Positions 63,001 to 64,000 of a stretch of DNA of 64,000 nucleotides are shown here, piece by piece (within the stretch, counting starts at the first letter, position 1; each line of letters begins with the position of its first letter). This stretch comes from Skermanella sp. TT6 (GTDB lineage: Bacteria; Pseudomonadota; Alphaproteobacteria; Azospirillales; Azospirillaceae). Below the pieces are notes generated by a model. That model saw only the letters and a list, made by a program, of their open reading frames with translations, had not been told where the DNA came from and made no database searches. Where the stretch lies: contig NZ_CP067422.1 of the NCBI RefSeq assembly GCF_016653635.2, positions 1-64,000 of the forward strand, in the 5' to 3' direction. Made by a program: the position numbers and the translations under genes.

Positions 63001-64000
63001 CTGGAGCTGATGTGGGACCGCGCCCGCCTGGACGACGGCGCCGCCGGCGCGCTCCTGGCCGAGCTGGCGGCCCTGCTCGAAGCGCTCGCCGACCCCGCCC
63101 GGGAACGGATCGCCGACCTGCTGCCGGACGCGCCGGACCCCGCCGCCATCGGCTCCGCCGGCCCCGTCGGACCCCCCGTCCACCGCCGCATCCTGAACCA
63201 CGCCGAGGCCGAACCCGGCCGCTTCGCCGTGATCGCCGAGGACGCGACCCTGACCTATGGCGAGCTGGCCGAGCGCGCCCGCCGCGTGGCGTCCGGCCTC
63301 GCGGCGGCGGGCATCCGCCCGGACGACCGCGTCGGCATCTTCCTGGACCGGGGCGCCGACCTGCTGCCGGCCCTCCTGGGCGTGCATCTGGCGGGGGCCG
63401 CCTATATCCCGCTCGACCCCGCCTTCCCGGCGGAACGGCTGGCGATGATGGTGGAGGACGGCCGCCCCGCCGCCATCGTCGCCACCCGCGCCCTGCGCGC
63501 CGAAGCACCGCCCGGCGCCGCGCCCGTGCTGACGGTGGAAGACCTGCTGGCCGGCCCCGAAGCGCCCGTCCCCGCCGACCCGCGCGAGGGCGACCGCCTC
63601 GCCTACGTGATCTTCACCTCCGGCTCGACCGGGCGGCCCAAGGGCGTCGCGGTCGGCCGCCGGGCGCTCGCCAACGTGGTCGACAGCTTCGCGGAGCGGC
63701 CCGGCTTCGGCCGCGACGACCGGCTGGCCGCGGTCACCACCCTGTCGTTCGACATCGCGGCGCTGGAACTGTTCCTGCCGCTGGCCGCCGGCGCCACGCT
63801 GGTGCTGTGCGGAGCCGCCACCGCCGTGGACGGCGCCGCGCTCGTGGAGCTGATCGCGTCCCGGGGCGCCACCGTGCTCCAGGCGACGCCCGCCACCTGG
63901 CGCCTGCTGCTCGCCGCCGACTGGCGCCCGCCGCAGGGCTTCGCCGGCTGGGTCGGGGGGGAGGCGGTCCCGGCCGACTTGGCGGCGGCCCTGCTCGACC
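54049..64000 (+). CDS. Nonribosomal peptide synthetase, partial (C-A-PCP-C-A-PCP-E-C-A..., runs off window)
   Basis: Starts at ATG 54049, four bases after the first NRPS stop; 3317 residues are visible and no stop is reached. C1 about 24-464 ('SHHHLLLDGWS'); A1 about 474-980; PCP1 'DYFALGGDSIRSI' near 1019; C2 about 1081-1524 ('FHHAVLDGWS'); A2 about 1537-2037; PCP2 'DFFALGGDSILSL' near 2081; E about 2137-2590 ('HHLVVDGVSW', 'EAHGRQ', 'TVGWFTALHP', 'NYLGQVD'); C3 about 2595-3024 ('SHHHLLLDGWS'); A3 from about 3042, truncated. By eye against GrsA: A1 DFWNVGMVH(K) = Thr; A2 DADHAGLVE(K), two acidic pocket residues, perhaps a basic amino acid; A3 begins DILQ-G, like Gly codes (DILQLG...). The C domains after E domains should be DCL-type. 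Confidence 0.93.
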   Translation, partial: MTANPSAASSTGPARKPAAKPAVADIYPLTPLQKGLLFHALYEPDSAVYFEQLCVTLEGDLDAGAFERAWRRLIDRHAILRSAFVTKGQREPVQVVFDQVPFAISQEDWSGLDEASRRARLDAFLEEDRRRGFAFNRPPLMRIALVRLGPGLFRMVWSHHHLLLDGWSLPILMGELFALYRSERDGTLAALPTPAAYGDYVAWLGRQDRAAAEAFWRDHLAGLEGPTPLGIDIAGKRGGAGGIEQRVFALDAAATAAVAELARRCRVTQASVVESAWAIVLSRYAGTDDVTFGVTLSSRPADLPGSERMVGLFVNSLPLRIAIDAAKPVADLLRQVQERQLQLQRFDHCGLTDIQGWSPVPRGEPLFESLFAFENFPLGDRLGEAVPEIAVRDATLIEKTHYPLTLIVVPGATLTVKVAVDTARIPAEAAEGVFRHLAQVLDAMAADAARLVASIGLLPDPLVPAGIEDVALPANSLAEAFAATAARFPDRTAVVDGKARLTYAELAARAAPLARRLRAAGAGPDRPVGICLEKSADLIVAMLAVVEAGGAYLPLDPAYPEERLAFLVADSGAAIVVTTAELAGRLPQSPALVLIDRPSDVPDAAATRPAGPDDAAYVIYTSGSTGTPKGVVVTHRNVLRLFAATQPWFGFGERDVWCMFHSFAFDFSVWETWGALLHGGTLVMVPWLVSRDPDAFLTLLERERVTVLNQTPSAFAQLMAADAARPSKPGLALRTVVFGGEALEPAMLAPWVARRGDRMPELVNMYGITETTVHVTYRPIRSADIEAGGHSVIGRPIPDLGIEILDQHGHPVPPGAIGEICVLGAGVARGYLGRPELTAERFVERASPAGTVRLYRSGDLARRLPDGDIEYCGRRDHQVKVRGFRIETGEIESALSRHPQVAQALVLAPQGAAGRRLVAYLAMRPGEARPGADALRGFLRGHLPDHMVPEAFVPLDAFPLTVNGKIDRAALPDPDAARTGVAGAYAPPETETQRILCEAWAAALGVERVGIDDDYFALGGDSIRSIRLVALARDKGVTASLPQLFGNPTVRRLAAVLDAAGPAAGTADKEPAGPFSLVAEADRALLPAWAEDAYPLTRLQAGMLFHGDFDAAQSLYQDLFLFRLRLPVDIPALERALAETVAAHPALRTGFDLESFSRPLQLVRREVPSPLSVSDLRGLPAAEQESRLAAHVAEERRLGYDWRQAPCGRIAVHRLADDVVHLSLGFHHAVLDGWSVATFLAEWVQRYLHRLGRGVGAVPAAPAGSFRDFVALETRALADPAIRGYWERTLAGLPITALPRRRLPADAPRPSGRLDRAFPPELTERLREVARTSRLPLKALLLAAHLRVLALLAGSSDVVTGLVSNGRPDDRDSTRVLGLFLNTLPFRLRIERRWSWLDLARAAHAGEAAMLPHRRLPMAELRRIAGGRALFETSFNFVNFHVYQGLAGLRDIELLDTRSFDDIDIPFSVSFSDDAGGGPLRVGIGYDAAQFSDGFAETAADLLEGALRAFAEAPDQPFADAALVEPLPPSPDFPAEAPAVPVHRAVLEQARLSPDRTAVVAGGDRWTYGELAASSARLAHRLRALGVGPDRPVALLLERSFAFVSAMLGTLLAGGAYVPLDPAQPPARLASALETCRPAVLVTAGGTAGVAVPDGTITLDLAAEALELSDLPATAPEVADHPDALAYLIFTSGSTGKPKGVAVPNRALADHMAWFLRDYPVRPDDVMLQKTPVVFDASVDELWAALMSGATLRLARADGHRDPAYLAAEIAAGGVTLLHLVPTQLDLLLREPALADCRTLRRVAVGGEALPMTLVERLQALLPVEVINLYGPTETTVECSIRRVEGFEAGDTATLGDPRDGTLLHILDGDLMPVPDGVPGELYVGGAGLARGYWGAPDLTAERFVPDPFSGTPGARLYRTGDRVRRVPGGGLDYLGRVDRQTKLRGYRIEPDEVERVLERHPLVRRAAVSVRSGPGGSPRLVAYVEASDSGWEQPLADHARANLPDYMVPALYHPVHAWPLLASGKIDRSALPDPAEAPRDSDAGRPFRAPASGAETALAEVWRAVLAVERVGAEDDFFALGGDSILSLQIVARAKARGLVLTLQQVFRHPKLADMARTAVPLAPAAEEEPAEPLAGPVPLTPAQRWFFADPPPNPSHWNHAVLVSLRQAATPGQVASAVRAALGRHDAFRLRFRRTEAGWEQAYADRDDPVPFETVEVDGAAALTAHAAAVQRALDLTGGPLARAVLYILPTPERPRLLIAAHHLVVDGVSWRVLLHDFAFALTGLVTEPPPPRPAFGRWARGLAAAVASPRISGQAPFWLEEATAPAADLPADPSGPAVEGDARTVETVIDAETTALLLRAAPARLRADGQEILLAALAEALAVDIAPGDLRIALEAHGRQDLVPGVDLAGTVGWFTALHPFRLPVDGAGGPAAALARVKERLRRVPDDGIGHGLLRWYGDEAVAARLAAAPEPSFAFNYLGQVDGTFGDSGPIGMAPEAVGDTIDPSAPRRHALELVAAVVGGRLTLRWIHVPALHAADRVEAWADRFAQALERLVALDGAAARAAWTPSDFPLAGLDAGTLPLVLGDGEIDDIYPLTPAQEGMLFHTVEQAAGSGVYVQQVTARLDTPLGAEGLTRAWQAVLEAYPNLRAGFAWAGLPRPLQRIPRRAELPVAVLDWRALGEAGQAAALDRFLAEDRARGFDPATPPLMRVTLARTGETAWQVVWSHHHLLLDGWSMPIVFRGVMRALAAITRGDAPDLPGDHGFRDHVARLAKADPAGAADFWRERLADAPEAIFPAAGRRRGAGTGMAMRSLDLPPAPAGRLAESARRHGVTQSTLVNAAWAVLLGRYGGTLDVLYGVTVSGRPLDLDGSEGMVGMFINTLPVRAALDPAATLADWLPAFQAGFADLAAHQDSRLVDIQSWSGRPRQQPLFEAILVYENYPVASEVRASAGLAVGAVTAREQNNFPLSLYVLPGDGLRLELMWDRARLDDGAAGALLAELAALLEALADPARERIADLLPDAPDPAAIGSAGPVGPPVHRRILNHAEAEPGRFAVIAEDATLTYGELAERARRVASGLAAAGIRPDDRVGIFLDRGADLLPALLGVHLAGAAYIPLDPAFPAERLAMMVEDGRPAAIVATRALRAEAPPGAAPVLTVEDLLAGPEAPVPADPREGDRLAYVIFTSGSTGRPKGVAVGRRALANVVDSFAERPGFGRDDRLAAVTTLSFDIAALELFLPLAAGATLVLCGAATAVDGAALVELIASRGATVLQATPATWRLLLAADWRPPQGFAGWVGGEAVPADLAAALLD

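Noticed and set aside
1-64000. CRISPR arrays, rRNA and tRNA genes
   Set aside because: No regularly spaced repeats, no rRNA-like sequence, and no cloverleaf noticed by eye, including at the integrase edge; a tRNA scan could not be run.

Overview
The window is uniformly GC-rich and its gene content (split pntAA/pntAB/pntB transhydrogenase, ActP, TctA remnant, many FCD-type GntR regulators, MocR regulator, universal stress protein, MBOAT/SGNH pair) fits a soil or rhizosphere alphaproteobacterium of the Rhodospirillales, most like Azospirillum or Skermanella. This placement is from gene style and protein resemblance, not from a search.

Region 1 (1-11.2 kb) is the right end of a prophage: a 1613-residue J-type tail tip protein, a chain of overlapping small late genes, a few orphan genes including an AT-richer accessory gene, and a tyrosine integrase at the edge. 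The element abuts a 5'-truncated actP (acetate symporter), so it appears to have integrated inside actP.

Region 2 (12-32.5 kb) is chromosomal background: an imperfect palindromic repeat, pntAA-pntAB-pntB, a histone-deacetylase-like amidohydrolase, a CBS protein, a ketopantoate-reductase-like enzyme divergent from a GntR regulator (two matching operator-like sites lie between them), a two-gene AAA ATPase + TOPRIM-like module that resembles anti-phage systems, a secreted multicopper oxidase, a Tat-signal gene with an internal stop, a universal stress protein, a decayed tctA, a second copy of the palindromic repeat, an MBOAT/SGNH polysaccharide O-acetylation pair, and a GntR/MocR regulator pair.

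Region 3 (32.7-36.7 kb) has an orphan TpsB (two-partner secretion) outer-membrane transporter with apparently four POTRA domains, two unknown small membrane or exported proteins overlapping tail to tail, clustered hairpin repeats, and a DUF697 membrane protein.

Region 4 (37.1-64 kb, continuing past the window) is a nonribosomal peptide biosynthetic cluster: small Ala/Pro-rich membrane protein, type II thioesterase, SyrD/PvdE-type peptide exporter, an SPFH (band 7) protein, an inverted mbtH, and two giant NRPSs. The first NRPS is C-A-PCP-C-A-PCP-E-C-A-PCP-E; the second is C-A-PCP-C-A-PCP-E-C-A..., cut by the window end. Pocket residues read by eye suggest Thr, D-Thr, D-(aromatic/hydrophobic), Thr, D-(probably basic), Gly-like. 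The first two Thr A-PCP units are near-identical copies. The first C domain has no loading module before it, so the product is likely N-acylated (lipopeptide) or primed in trans.
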